A DNA stretch of 14,695 bases, from contig JANOWU010000157.1 of assembly GCA_031418035.1 (NCBI GenBank), forward strand, positions 1 to 14,695, in the 5' to 3' direction. A program made the translations under genes and the position numbers. Below, piece by piece: positions 7,241-14,396 of this stretch (positions are counted from its first letter, which is position 1; each line of letters starts with the position of its first letter). The notes under the pieces were generated by a model, which was given only the letters and a program-made list of their open reading frames with translations, was not told the origin of the DNA and searched no databases. This DNA is from JANOYY01 sp031418035. GTDB taxonomy: Bacteria > Actinomycetota > Acidimicrobiia > Acidimicrobiales > JANYDT01.

Positions 7241-8268
7241 AGCGACTCGACGGCGTGCAGGGCGCGGTCGACGAGCAGATGCACGCCCTCGTCCATCGTC
7301 ACAAAGTCGATGCCTTCCGTGACGTCGCCCATGACACCGGCCTTGTACCGGGCGAGAACACCCTCCCCAATGCAGGCCAGTCGCCAGCAGGAGAAGGCCT
7401 CGTAGTACGCCACGGCGCTCACATCACGCCCTGATTTCGCGGCGTAGCGGTCCAGCAGCTCGCGTCGGGTGGGGAATCCACCGGCGCTCGATGGATCGTT
7501 GGCCCGCGCCCAGCTCTGGGTGGCGTCGGTGTGATACACGAGGAGATATCCCACATCAGCCATGAGATCCCCCAACGTGCAGAGCTCCCAGTCGAGGACG
7601 CCGATGATCGCACCGGTATCGCGAGACACCATGCAATTGCCGAGGCGATAGTCGCCGTGGACGATGCCCGTATGAAGCTGCTCGGGCTTGTTCTCACGAA
7701 GCAACTCGACCACCCGGTCGATCGCGGGAAGCTCGCGTGTCTTCGAGTTGTCCCACTGTGTTGTCCACCGACGAAGTTGGCGGTCGAGATAGCCATCGCG
7801 TTTGCCGAGCTCCCCCAAACCGATCGCAGCAGGATCGATGGAATGAAGGTCGACCATCACATCGATGAGGCTGTTCGCGGCCGTGGTTCGCTGTTGAACC
7901 GTGAATGTTTCCGCCGCTTCGGGCGAATCGAGGACGACCCCGTCGATGTGGCTCATCACATAGAACGGCGCACCGTTCACCGTTTCATCTGCACACATAC
8001 CAAGAGCGCGAGCCACCGGCACGTTCGTTTGCCCGACACCGGTGATGATGCGATGCTCGCGGCCCATGTCATGTGCTGTCGCCAACACGTGACCGAGTGG
8101 CGGTCGACGCAACACGCGGCGCACGCCGTTGGCGTCGGTCACGAGGTACGTGAGGTTCGATCGACCTCCGGCGATGAGTGAGAACTCGAACGGGGCGACA
8201 GCATCGGCCACATTGGCGACGAGCCACGCGCTCACGTGTTCGCGGTGAATCCCTGGAATTTCGCTCAT
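7234..8268 (-). CDS. APH-family phosphotransferase (ACAD10/11-type, hydroxyacyl-CoA kinase-like)
   Basis: A 344-residue kinase-fold protein. It shows the nucleotide-binding N-lobe (LIAGGRSNLTYLV, 31-43), VLRRPPLGHVLATAHDMGREH (52-72; LRRPP and the AHD..RE segment are typical of the branch related to the kinase domain of ACAD10/ACAD11), the catalytic loop HGDYRLGN (204-211) and the metal-binding DWE (226-228). Relatives such as ACAD11 and pseudomonad LvaA phosphorylate the hydroxyl of 4-hydroxyacyl-CoAs, preparing it for removal; others are annotated as aminoglycoside kinases with no evidence. Here it sits downstream of an SDR of acyl-CoA type and near a carboxylase operon, so an acyl-CoA substrate is more likely than an antibiotic. 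I took ATG 8268; an in-frame TTG at 8274 would add two residues. No strong ribosome binding site is visible. Confidence 0.92.
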   Translation of the reverse strand: MSEIPGIHREHVSAWLVANVADAVAPFEFSLIAGGRSNLTYLVTDANGVRRVLRRPPLGHVLATAHDMGREHRIITGVGQTNVPVARALGMCADETVNGAPFYVMSHIDGVVLDSPEAAETFTVQQRTTAANSLIDVMVDLHSIDPAAIGLGELGKRDGYLDRQLRRWTTQWDNSKTRELPAIDRVVELLRENKPEQLHTGIVHGDYRLGNCMVSRDTGAIIGVLDWELCTLGDLMADVGYLLVYHTDATQSWARANDPSSAGGFPTRRELLDRYAAKSGRDVSAVAYYEAFSCWRLACIGEGVLARYKAGVMGDVTEGIDFVTMDEGVHLLVDRALHAVESLV

Positions 8269-8348
8269 CGTCAAGTATCGATTCGTCAGTGCGCTGAGTA
8301 GTTGGTGGCTGGTCGTTCTCGGCTGGTCGATTTCGGCTCAGCGACGGT

Positions 8349-9125
8349 TCAGCTCTTCGGTGGCATACGGATGCCGCCGTCGACGCGAATCGTTTCGCCG
8401 TTCATGTAACTGTTCGCCAACAACTCGACGCACATGGACGCGAACTCACTCGCATGACCGAGTCGTGGCGGGAACAGAACGGACTTGCCGAGCGCTGCTT
8501 TGAATTGCTCACTCGCCTCGCCCGTTCCATAGATCGGCGTGTCGATGAGGCCCGGAGCAATGCAATTCACACGAATGCCGGCGGCACTGAGATCGCGAGC
8601 GGTCACCAGCGTCATCGAAACAACACCGCCCTTGGAGGATGCATACGCCGCCTGACCGATCTGCCCGTCAAAGGCAGCCACGGACGCAACGTTGACGACC
8701 GCGCCACGGCCCCCATCAGCGTCGGGCGTGTTCTTGTTCATGGCCGACGCGGCAAGTCGCAGACAGTTGAACGAGCCGATCAGGTTGACGTTGATGATGC
8801 GGCTGTACCACTCGAGGTCAGCAGGGTTTCCGTTCTTGTCGATCGTGCGAGCGGCGAATCCCATGCCCGCACAGTTCGCCAGCGACCACAGCGGAGCCAT
8901 CTCGACTGCGGCATCAACGGCAGCCTGAACCTGCTCGGTGTTCGTGACGTCGCAGGGCACGAACGCGCCACCGATCTTCTTGGCAAGCGCGTCGCCCTTC
9001 TCAGCCTGACGTTCGAGGTCGGCCAGCACGACCTTCACGCCCCGCTCGGCCAACAAGATGGCGGTTGCCTCGCCAAGGCCTGATGCTCCGCCCGTTACGA
9101 CTGCTGATGTTCCTTTGAGTTCCAT
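8349..9125 (-). CDS. SDR family dehydrogenase (HSD17B10-like 3-hydroxyacyl-CoA dehydrogenase type)
   Basis: A 258-residue classical short-chain dehydrogenase/reductase. It has the dinucleotide motif TGGASGLG (11-18), aspartate 36 at the end of beta-2 (VVLADLE), which favours NAD(H), the NCAG variant of NNAG (84-87), serine 148 in VVNVASVAAF, the YxxxK pair Tyr161/Lys165 (YASSK), and the substrate-loop start PGLIDTPIYG (191-200). NCAG and the overall pattern resemble type-10 17-beta-hydroxysteroid / 3-hydroxy-2-methylbutyryl-CoA dehydrogenases, which oxidise branched-chain 3-hydroxyacyl-CoAs. The ATG at 9125 has only a weak GAG upstream. The gene is divergent from the kinase gene across 187 bases, and 80 bases separate it from the phosphotransferase downstream, with which it may be cotranscribed. 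SDR membership is certain; the substrate is a suggestion. Confidence 0.94.
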   Translation of the reverse strand: MELKGTSAVVTGGASGLGEATAILLAERGVKVVLADLERQAEKGDALAKKIGGAFVPCDVTNTEQVQAAVDAAVEMAPLWSLANCAGMGFAARTIDKNGNPADLEWYSRIINVNLIGSFNCLRLAASAMNKNTPDADGGRGAVVNVASVAAFDGQIGQAAYASSKGGVVSMTLVTARDLSAAGIRVNCIAPGLIDTPIYGTGEASEQFKAALGKSVLFPPRLGHASEFASMCVELLANSYMNGETIRVDGGIRMPPKS

Positions 9126-9312
9126 GTTCTCAACGCTAGGGGCTGGGATCGGAATCGTGGAAATCGGGTCGCGTCAGCCCTCGGTACAGCACAGACCCGG
9201 GTCCCGTCTCCCGACGGGTAGGAGCGTCGGTTCTGGGGTGAGGCAAACCCCACCACGAAGACACGGGTTCACCGTATGGGAACGGTGTTCAGGGAGCCGT
9301 ACGGTATACGGC
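9126..9312. promoter_or_regulatory. Divergent promoter region with four short inverted repeats
   Basis: This 187-base region separates the divergent SDR and histidine kinase genes and must hold both promoters. Visible inverted repeats are CCCGTC/GACGGG (9203-9208 and 9213-9218, 4-base loop), TGGGGT/ACCCCA (9234-9239 and 9247-9252), CACCGT/ACGGTG (9270-9275 and 9282-9287) and GCCGTA/TACGGC (9296-9301 and 9307-9312). The last ends directly at the kinase ATG. The last two are close in half-site sequence and spacing and could be operators, for instance for the response regulator encoded downstream. TACGGT (9300-9305) resembles an actinobacterial -10 box placed for a leaderless kinase transcript. 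The first two are equally compatible with RNA hairpins in a leader. I recognise no known riboswitch. Confidence 0.5.
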
Positions 9313-10566
9313 ATGCGCAACCTCGGTGCCAAGATCGGCAAAACGCTGATCCACCTCGCCCTCGATCTCTGGGTGGCGATCGTATGCATCATCGTGTGGT
9401 CGGTTGGTTTGGCGTTGACCGTCGGGTTGGCCGTCACCGTCGTCGGGGGCGCGGTGGCCCTCGCGGCCACACTCGCCGTCTGTATGGCGATCGGTAGCCT
9501 CGAGCGAGCCCGGGCTGCCGCGTTCCTCGGCGTCGAGATACCGTCACCGAGACTCGTCCCGGTCGGCGCGAAGCCCCGCTATGGCGTCCTCGGTCGCTAT
9601 GTCAGCTCGCAGAGCGCGTGGAATGCACTTGGGTACGTGTTCATAAAGTCGATCACGGGCATAGTTTCATTTGCCGCCGCAATCACCGTCTGGTCTCTCG
9701 GGTTCGCGTTTCTTCTCTGGCCCCTCGTTCGTCCGCTTGTGCCGTCGCAACGTTCCGCTGGCTACCTTGAAGTCGCGACCACGGGGCGAGCCCTCGGTGT
9801 GCTCCTGCTCGGCGCAGTTCTCCTGGTCGTCGTGGCACCCGCAGTCACCCTCCTGCTCGGGGCCCTCAATGCACAACTTGTCGCTGCGTTGCTCGGAGCG
9901 GGCCGCGAAGATGAACTCAAAGCCAAGGTCGCCGAGGAAACAACGCGACGAAACGCAGCGGTCGAAGGCGCCGAGGCGGAACGTCGCCGCATCGAACGCG
10001 ACCTCCATGACGGAGCGCAACAGCGTCTCGTCGCACTCGGCATGACGCTCGGCCTGGCAAAAGAAAAGCTGGACTCCGATCCGGAACAGGCTCGCCAACT
10101 CATGAACGAGGCACACACCGAGGCCAAAGCAGCCATGACGGAACTTCGCTCCATCGCCCGAGGAATTCATCCTGCCGTGTTGGAAGACCGCGGCCTCGAC
10201 GCTGCCCTCTCGTCGATCGCGGCACTCGCCCCGATCCCGGTTCGCATCCGCGTGCAACTTCCCGAACGCCTCGGCCCGACGATCGAAGGGGCGGCGTACT
10301 ACGTCGTGTCCGAAGCGCTCACCAACATCGCCAAACATGCCCACGCCACCGAGGCAACCGTGACGATCGAGGTGCGGCCTCGGAACAACCGGCCCTACGT
10401 CGTCGTAACCGTCGTCGACGACGGGTCCGGAGGAGCGGGCATCGTGGCGAACGGCGGACTCAGCGGCCTCCAAGATCGAGTCGCGGCGCTCAGCGGGACC
10501 CTTTCGATCGACAGCCCGAACTATGGGCCGACAACCCTCATTGCGGAGATACCCCGATGGACGTAA
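9313..10566 (+). CDS. Membrane-embedded NarL-type sensor histidine kinase
   Basis: A 417-residue sensor kinase. The N-terminal 195 residues form a membrane sensor resembling the actinobacterial 'putative sensor' domain, with hydrophobic helices near 13-38, 40-62, 108-138 and 160-192 and no large extracellular domain. A helical linker (196-228) leads to the HisKA_3 box RRRIERDLHDGAQQRLVALG (224-243) with phosphoacceptor His232. The HATPase domain shows EALTNIAKHAHA (334-345), VVDDGSGGAG (367-376) and GGLSGLQDRVAALSGTLSID (381-400). I chose ATG 9313: the frame stays open back to 9058, but the extra 85 residues run into the divergent SDR gene and are Arg/Pro/Gly-rich. The usual purine box is absent at normal spacing, so a leaderless or weakly initiated start is possible. 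The stop overlaps the response regulator start by 10 bases. Confidence 0.94.
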   Translation: MRNLGAKIGKTLIHLALDLWVAIVCIIVWSVGLALTVGLAVTVVGGAVALAATLAVCMAIGSLERARAAAFLGVEIPSPRLVPVGAKPRYGVLGRYVSSQSAWNALGYVFIKSITGIVSFAAAITVWSLGFAFLLWPLVRPLVPSQRSAGYLEVATTGRALGVLLLGAVLLVVVAPAVTLLLGALNAQLVAALLGAGREDELKAKVAEETTRRNAAVEGAEAERRRIERDLHDGAQQRLVALGMTLGLAKEKLDSDPEQARQLMNEAHTEAKAAMTELRSIARGIHPAVLEDRGLDAALSSIAALAPIPVRIRVQLPERLGPTIEGAAYYVVSEALTNIAKHAHATEATVTIEVRPRNNRPYVVVTVVDDGSGGAGIVANGGLSGLQDRVAALSGTLSIDSPNYGPTTLIAEIPRWT

Positions 10567-11243
10567 ACGAACATGTCATAGCATCCGGCGCACGTCGGGT
10601 GATTATTGCCGAGGACAGCGTGTTACTGCGAGCCGGTATCACTCGGCTGTTGGTCGACGCCGGTGACACCGTCGTCGCCGCCGTCGACACCGGAGACGCG
10701 CTCATCAGCGCGGTTGCGGCCCATCAACCAGACGTGTGCGTCGTCGACGTGCGCATGCCACCGACATTCACCGACGAAGGCATCCGTGCCGCAGTACACA
10801 TACGATCGCAGTTCCCGAAAGTTGGCGTGCTGGTGCTGAGCCAATACGTCGAGGAGCGCTACGCCACCGAACTTCTCGCGGTCGGGGAAACGCGTGGCGT
10901 CGGATACCTGCTCAAAGATCGGGTGGCCGACGTTCGAGAGTTCGTCGACGCATTGCATCGCGTTGCCGATGGCGGTACGGCCCTCGACCCCGAAGTAGTG
11001 GCTCAGCTGTTCGCTCGGCGTCGTTCTCGCGAACCGGAGCTGACACCGCGCGAGTCAGAGGTGCTGCGCCTTATGGCCGAGGGACGCTCCAACGCAGGAA
11101 TCGCCGCCGCGCTGGTCGTGTCAGCAGGAGCGGTTGAGAAGCACGTGAACAACATCATGACGAAGCTCGACCTGACCCAAACCGCCGGCGACCATCGACG
11201 AGTCTTAGCTGTGTTGGCCTACCTGCAACGGGGACCGCAATGA
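10557..11243 (+). CDS. NarL/LuxR-family response regulator
   Basis: A 228-residue DNA-binding response regulator, the evident partner of the kinase upstream. The receiver domain (about 13-135) has acidic residues Glu19/Asp20, phosphoacceptor Asp64 in VVDVRMPP, Ser95 in VLVLS and Lys120 in YLLKD. The C-terminal LuxR-type helix-turn-helix runs from LTPRESEVLRLMAEGRSN (162-179) through SAGAVEKHVNNIMTKLDL (189-206). The ATG at 10557 overlaps the kinase end by 10 bases and has GGAG 8 bases upstream (10545-10548), so coupling and start are well supported. Its stop overlaps the next ATG as ATGA. In LiaSR/VraSR-like pairs of this family the regulator answers cell-envelope stress; the DUF4097 and MMPL neighbours fit that but do not prove it. 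Possible target sites are the inverted repeats at 9270-9312. Confidence 0.96.
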   Translation: MDVNEHVIASGARRVIIAEDSVLLRAGITRLLVDAGDTVVAAVDTGDALISAVAAHQPDVCVVDVRMPPTFTDEGIRAAVHIRSQFPKVGVLVLSQYVEERYATELLAVGETRGVGYLLKDRVADVREFVDALHRVADGGTALDPEVVAQLFARRRSREPELTPRESEVLRLMAEGRSNAGIAAALVVSAGAVEKHVNNIMTKLDLTQTAGDHRRVLAVLAYLQRGPQ

Positions 11244-12061
11244 AACGCTTTGCGATCATCTTCGGCGGATTCATAACTGTACTTACGTTAGCCGCAGCTA
11301 CGTTCCTCATTCTCGCCAACTCGGCAAAGTCGACCCGTCGCGACGATCTGCGGTTCGAAGGCGTCAAGGCCATCAGACTCGACTCGGGCGCCGGGGACAT
11401 CACCCTGCGAGGCACCACTGCTTCGAGCGTGTCGGGTTCACGACGTGTCCAACGTTCGTTCACCAGTCCGTCCTATCGAGAGACGCTCGAGGCCGATGGC
11501 ACACTCGTCATTCGGAGTCGATGCAACGGGTTCCTCGTCGTGAACTGTGGCGTGACCTACGACCTGTTCGTACCCGAAGGCGTTTCGGTGCAGGGCGTGG
11601 CCTCCGGTGGCGACATAGCGCTCTCGAACATCATGAAAGACATCGACGTACGCAGCAGCGCTGGTGATGTGACCGCCCGCGATATGGGCGGAAACCTGAT
11701 CCTTCAATCATCGGCCGGTGACGTACGCGTCACTGAGTCCAACGGGACGCTCCAACTCGTGAGCAGCGCCGGCGATGTCGTCGTCACCGGTGCGAACGCC
11801 TCGTCGGTCGAGGCGACCTCGTCGGCCGGTGACGTGCGCCTCTCGTTTCGCAACGCTCCCCGCTCCATCACGGCGTCGTCGTCCGCCGGCGACGTCGCAG
11901 TCGGGGTGGCGCGCAGTTCGACCGGATACCGCGTCGACGCGAGCACCTCGGCCGGGGACACCACGGTACAGATCAAATCCGACCCGGAGTCGCCAATGCG
12001 CATGAAGCTTCGCTCCTCAGCGGGCGACGTCAGCGTGAAGTACTCGAACAACCTTCGCTGA
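11240..12061 (+). CDS. Membrane-anchored DUF4097 beta-strand-repeat protein
   Basis: A 273-residue protein with an N-terminal signal anchor (KRFAIIFGGFITVLTLAAATFLILA, residues 2-26; no lipobox cysteine), so the rest is probably outside the membrane. The body is a run of beta-helix-like rungs marked by SSAGD: SGAGD 49-53, SGGD 122-125, SSAGD at 139, 157, 175, 194, 213 and 259, and TSAGD at 236. Rung length grows from 18-19 to 23 residues. Cys95 and Cys103 could form a disulfide. DUF4097 proteins, such as LiaG-like ones, often accompany LiaFSR-type stress systems, but their function is unsettled. The ATG at 11240 overlaps the regulator stop and GGGGA lies about 6 bases upstream. It may act as an envelope-exposed ligand or brake for the kinase, which is inference. 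Confidence 0.92.
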   Translation: MKRFAIIFGGFITVLTLAAATFLILANSAKSTRRDDLRFEGVKAIRLDSGAGDITLRGTTASSVSGSRRVQRSFTSPSYRETLEADGTLVIRSRCNGFLVVNCGVTYDLFVPEGVSVQGVASGGDIALSNIMKDIDVRSSAGDVTARDMGGNLILQSSAGDVRVTESNGTLQLVSSAGDVVVTGANASSVEATSSAGDVRLSFRNAPRSITASSSAGDVAVGVARSSTGYRVDASTSAGDTTVQIKSDPESPMRMKLRSSAGDVSVKYSNNLR

Positions 12062-12174
12062 TCCTGTCCTCCCTGCGGAGGTGCAGAAGCGCAGTACAAC
12101 ATCCCCTGCGAAGGCAGGCGGATGAACCATTCCATCCCGTTCGCCTGTTCGAACGCGTCCCACGGAGGCTTTAC
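12062..12174. promoter_or_regulatory. Leader between the DUF4097 and MMPL genes with two small hairpins
   Basis: This gap holds CCTCC-CTGC-GGAGG (12068-12081) and CCTGC-GAAG-GCAGG (12105-12118), both perfect 5-bp stems with 4-base loops. Neither is followed by a T-run, so they are not classical terminators. They could attenuate read-through into the MMPL gene or protect the upstream mRNA. The ribosome binding site GGAGG of the MMPL gene is at 12164-12168. Confidence 0.45.
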
Positions 12175-14310
12175 ATGTTACGGACCCTTGCTGATTTTTC
12201 CTATCGACGACGATGGATCGTCGTGGCCTTCTGGGTTCTCGCCCTGGGTGCCACCACGGTTGCCAACTCGTCTTTCGGAGGTGAATGGCGCAGCGGAGCT
12301 CGGCTCGACGGAACCGATTCTCAGCGCGCATATGATCTGGTTGAGAAATACATCCCGGAGAAGTCGGGCTCCAGCGCCAGCATCGTGTTCGAGGTAGCGA
12401 ATGGTGTCGGTACGAAACGCGCAGCAATAGAAAAGTACCTCGCGGAAATCCGCGCAGAGAAGGGGGTCCAGGACGTCGGTTCGCCTTTCGCGGCGGACGG
12501 CCAGATCTCGGAGAGCGGCACCATCGCGTTTGCCACGGTGGACTTCGAACAAGACGCTGAGTTCAGCGTCGTCGACACGTTGCAGGAAAAGGCTGCAGCC
12601 CTGAAGCGAGACGGCGTCATCACCGAGTTCTCCGGCTTTCAGTTCACCGGCGGTGAACTTCCGGCGTCGGAGATCTTCGGCCTCATCGCAGCCGCAGTCA
12701 TCCTCCTCATTGCGTTCGGTTCGGTCGTGGCCGCCGGACTCCCGATCATCACGGCGATCATCGGGATCGGTATCGGGCTCGGCTCCGTCGGCCTGTGGGC
12801 GGCGGTGGTCGACACACCCGACTTCACCGTGCAGGTCGCGTCCATGATCGGTATCGGCGTGGGCATCGACTATGCGCTCTTCATCGTGACGCGCTTTCGC
12901 GAATCGAAAGGACGAGGCAACGACGTTCGCTCGGCAATCCTCGAAGCGTCAACCACGGCCGGGCGAGCGGTGGTGTTCGCCGGTCTCACCGTCGTGGTGT
13001 CACTCCTGGGCATGATTCTCATGCGTCTGAAGTTCCTCAACGGGCTCGCCATCGGTTCGTCGACCGCGGTTGCGGTCGCGGTGCTCGCAGCCATGACGCT
13101 CCTCCCCGCCCTCCTCGCCATTGTGGGCAAGCGGATCAAACCCGTATTTGCACATACGGATTCGAAGCGATCGGTGTGGGAAGGCTGGAGTCGGCTGCTC
13201 CAACGACGGGCCGTACCTGCTGCCGCACTCGGGATGATTGCGTTGGTGGCCCTCTCGATTCCGACGCTGTTCATCCGACTCGGCGAGGCCGATGCCGGCA
13301 GCAGTCCGAAAACCGAAACCGTACGTCGTGCTCACGACCTGCTCGCCGAAGGATTCACCCCCGGCTTCGAGAGCCCATTTCTCGTTGTCGTCGAGACTCC
13401 CGACAACGCGTCGCAGGCCACTCCTGCCATGTTGGCTTCGGAGATTCGAAAGACGCCGGGAATCGCATTCGTCACGGAGCCTCAACCGACTGAAGACGGA
13501 CGAGCTGCGCTGCTCACAGCGATCGCAACGACCTCACCGCAGGATCGCAAAACCGATTCCCTGCTCCATCATCTTCGCAACGACGTCATACCGAAGGCCC
13601 TCGAAGGCAGCAATGCCAAGGCGTTTGTCGGTGGGGCCGCGGCGTCGAACACCGATTTCGCGACCTTCATCGGTCAGCGGCTCCCATACTTCATCGGCGC
13701 CGTGCTGGTCATCAGCTTCTTGCTGCTGCTCGCCATGTTCCGTTCGGTGCTGGTTCCGCTGAAGGCCGTGATCATGAACCTCCTGTCGATCGGCGCTGCC
13801 TACGGTGTCATGGTCGCGGTGTTCCAATGGGGCTGGTTCGGCTCGCTCTTCGGTGTCTCTCAAGGTGCCCCCATCGCACCGTGGGCCCCCATGATGCTCT
13901 TTGCGATCGTGTTCGGGCTGTCCATGGATTACGAGGTGTTCCTGCTTTCGAAGATCCGCGAACGCTACGACGAAACCGGTGACAACTCGATGGCCGTCGC
14001 GCAAGGAGTTGCCGCCACCGCCCGCGTTATCACTGCTGCGGCCGCCATCATGGTGTTCGTCTTCGGCTTCTTCGTGTTCGGTTCACAGCGCGAGATCAAA
14101 CTCATCGGACTCGGCCTGGCGACCGCCGTGTTCATCGACGCCACGATCGTTCGTCTCGTCCTCGTTCCCGCCACAATGGAGCTCCTCGGCGACAAGAACT
14201 GGTGGCTGCCGCGTTGGCTCGATCGCATCGTGCCCCACCTCGAGGTGGAACCGACGCACCGCACCGCGCCGGGTGTCGCGCCCCTCGTGGCGGTTTCGTC
14301 GGCGGAATAG
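12175..14310 (+). CDS. MMPL-family (RND superfamily) membrane transporter
   Basis: A 711-residue proton-driven exporter of the MmpL type, which typically moves lipids, glycolipids or hydrophobic compounds across the inner membrane. It shows the two-fold repeat: helix 1 (13-31), a periplasmic loop (32-163), helices 2-6 (about 165-315), a short cytoplasmic stretch, helix 7 (346-368), a second loop (369-502), then helices 8-12 (503-668). The proton-relay Asp-Tyr pairs are present in both halves, GIGVGIDYALFIVTRFRE (Asp232-Tyr233) and GLSMDYEVFLLSKIRE (Asp585-Tyr586), so it should be active. It lacks the long C-terminal tail of some mycobacterial MmpL proteins. GGAGG lies 6 bases before the ATG. 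Same-strand position behind the two-component genes suggests shared regulation. The cargo cannot be read from sequence. Confidence 0.96.
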   Translation: MLRTLADFSYRRRWIVVAFWVLALGATTVANSSFGGEWRSGARLDGTDSQRAYDLVEKYIPEKSGSSASIVFEVANGVGTKRAAIEKYLAEIRAEKGVQDVGSPFAADGQISESGTIAFATVDFEQDAEFSVVDTLQEKAAALKRDGVITEFSGFQFTGGELPASEIFGLIAAAVILLIAFGSVVAAGLPIITAIIGIGIGLGSVGLWAAVVDTPDFTVQVASMIGIGVGIDYALFIVTRFRESKGRGNDVRSAILEASTTAGRAVVFAGLTVVVSLLGMILMRLKFLNGLAIGSSTAVAVAVLAAMTLLPALLAIVGKRIKPVFAHTDSKRSVWEGWSRLLQRRAVPAAALGMIALVALSIPTLFIRLGEADAGSSPKTETVRRAHDLLAEGFTPGFESPFLVVVETPDNASQATPAMLASEIRKTPGIAFVTEPQPTEDGRAALLTAIATTSPQDRKTDSLLHHLRNDVIPKALEGSNAKAFVGGAAASNTDFATFIGQRLPYFIGAVLVISFLLLLAMFRSVLVPLKAVIMNLLSIGAAYGVMVAVFQWGWFGSLFGVSQGAPIAPWAPMMLFAIVFGLSMDYEVFLLSKIRERYDETGDNSMAVAQGVAATARVITAAAAIMVFVFGFFVFGSQREIKLIGLGLATAVFIDATIVRLVLVPATMELLGDKNWWLPRWLDRIVPHLEVEPTHRTAPGVAPLVAVSSAE

Positions 14311-14396
14311 GTCCCCCCCATTCCACTCAGCGGCGGGAACGCTGGAGCTGACGCTCGCTCATGCGGCATGCGGCATGCGGCATGCGGAGCGGAGCG
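14311..14396. terminator. Convergent intergenic region, possible bidirectional terminator
   Basis: This is the only space between the ends of the MMPL gene (+) and the ABC ATPase gene (-). It contains a run of seven C bases (14313-14319), a 5-bp inverted repeat CAGCG/CGCTG (14328-14332 and 14340-14344), and the CATGCGG array flanked by imperfectly complementary arms (CGCTCGCTC before, GAGCGGAGCG after) that could form one long imperfect stem. There is no T-run, so termination by hairpin alone is uncertain. Confidence 0.35.
14360..14387. repeat. Four tandem copies of the heptamer CATGCGG
   Basis: Perfect units occupy 14360-14366, 14367-14373, 14374-14380 and 14381-14387. Each junction creates the palindrome GCATGC. 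The array lies between convergent stop codons and 10-37 bases beyond the ABC ATPase stop. A 7-base unit is prone to copy-number change by slippage. Confidence 0.9.

Noticed and set aside
9058..9312. Longer histidine kinase reading frame starting at 9058
   Set aside because: It runs into the divergent SDR gene and its 85 extra residues show no domain or membrane segment; ATG 9313 opens directly into the first membrane-helix region.
9126..9312. Riboswitch upstream of the kinase gene
   Set aside because: The hairpins do not match the conserved core of any class I can recall (TPP, cobalamin, SAM, ydaO, glycine, ykkC, fluoride, ZTP were considered); kept only as a structured regulatory region.
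9667..10473. 268-codon minus-strand ORF opposite the histidine kinase gene
   Set aside because: The opposite strand encodes clear HisKA_3 and HATPase motifs; the antisense protein has no domain pattern.
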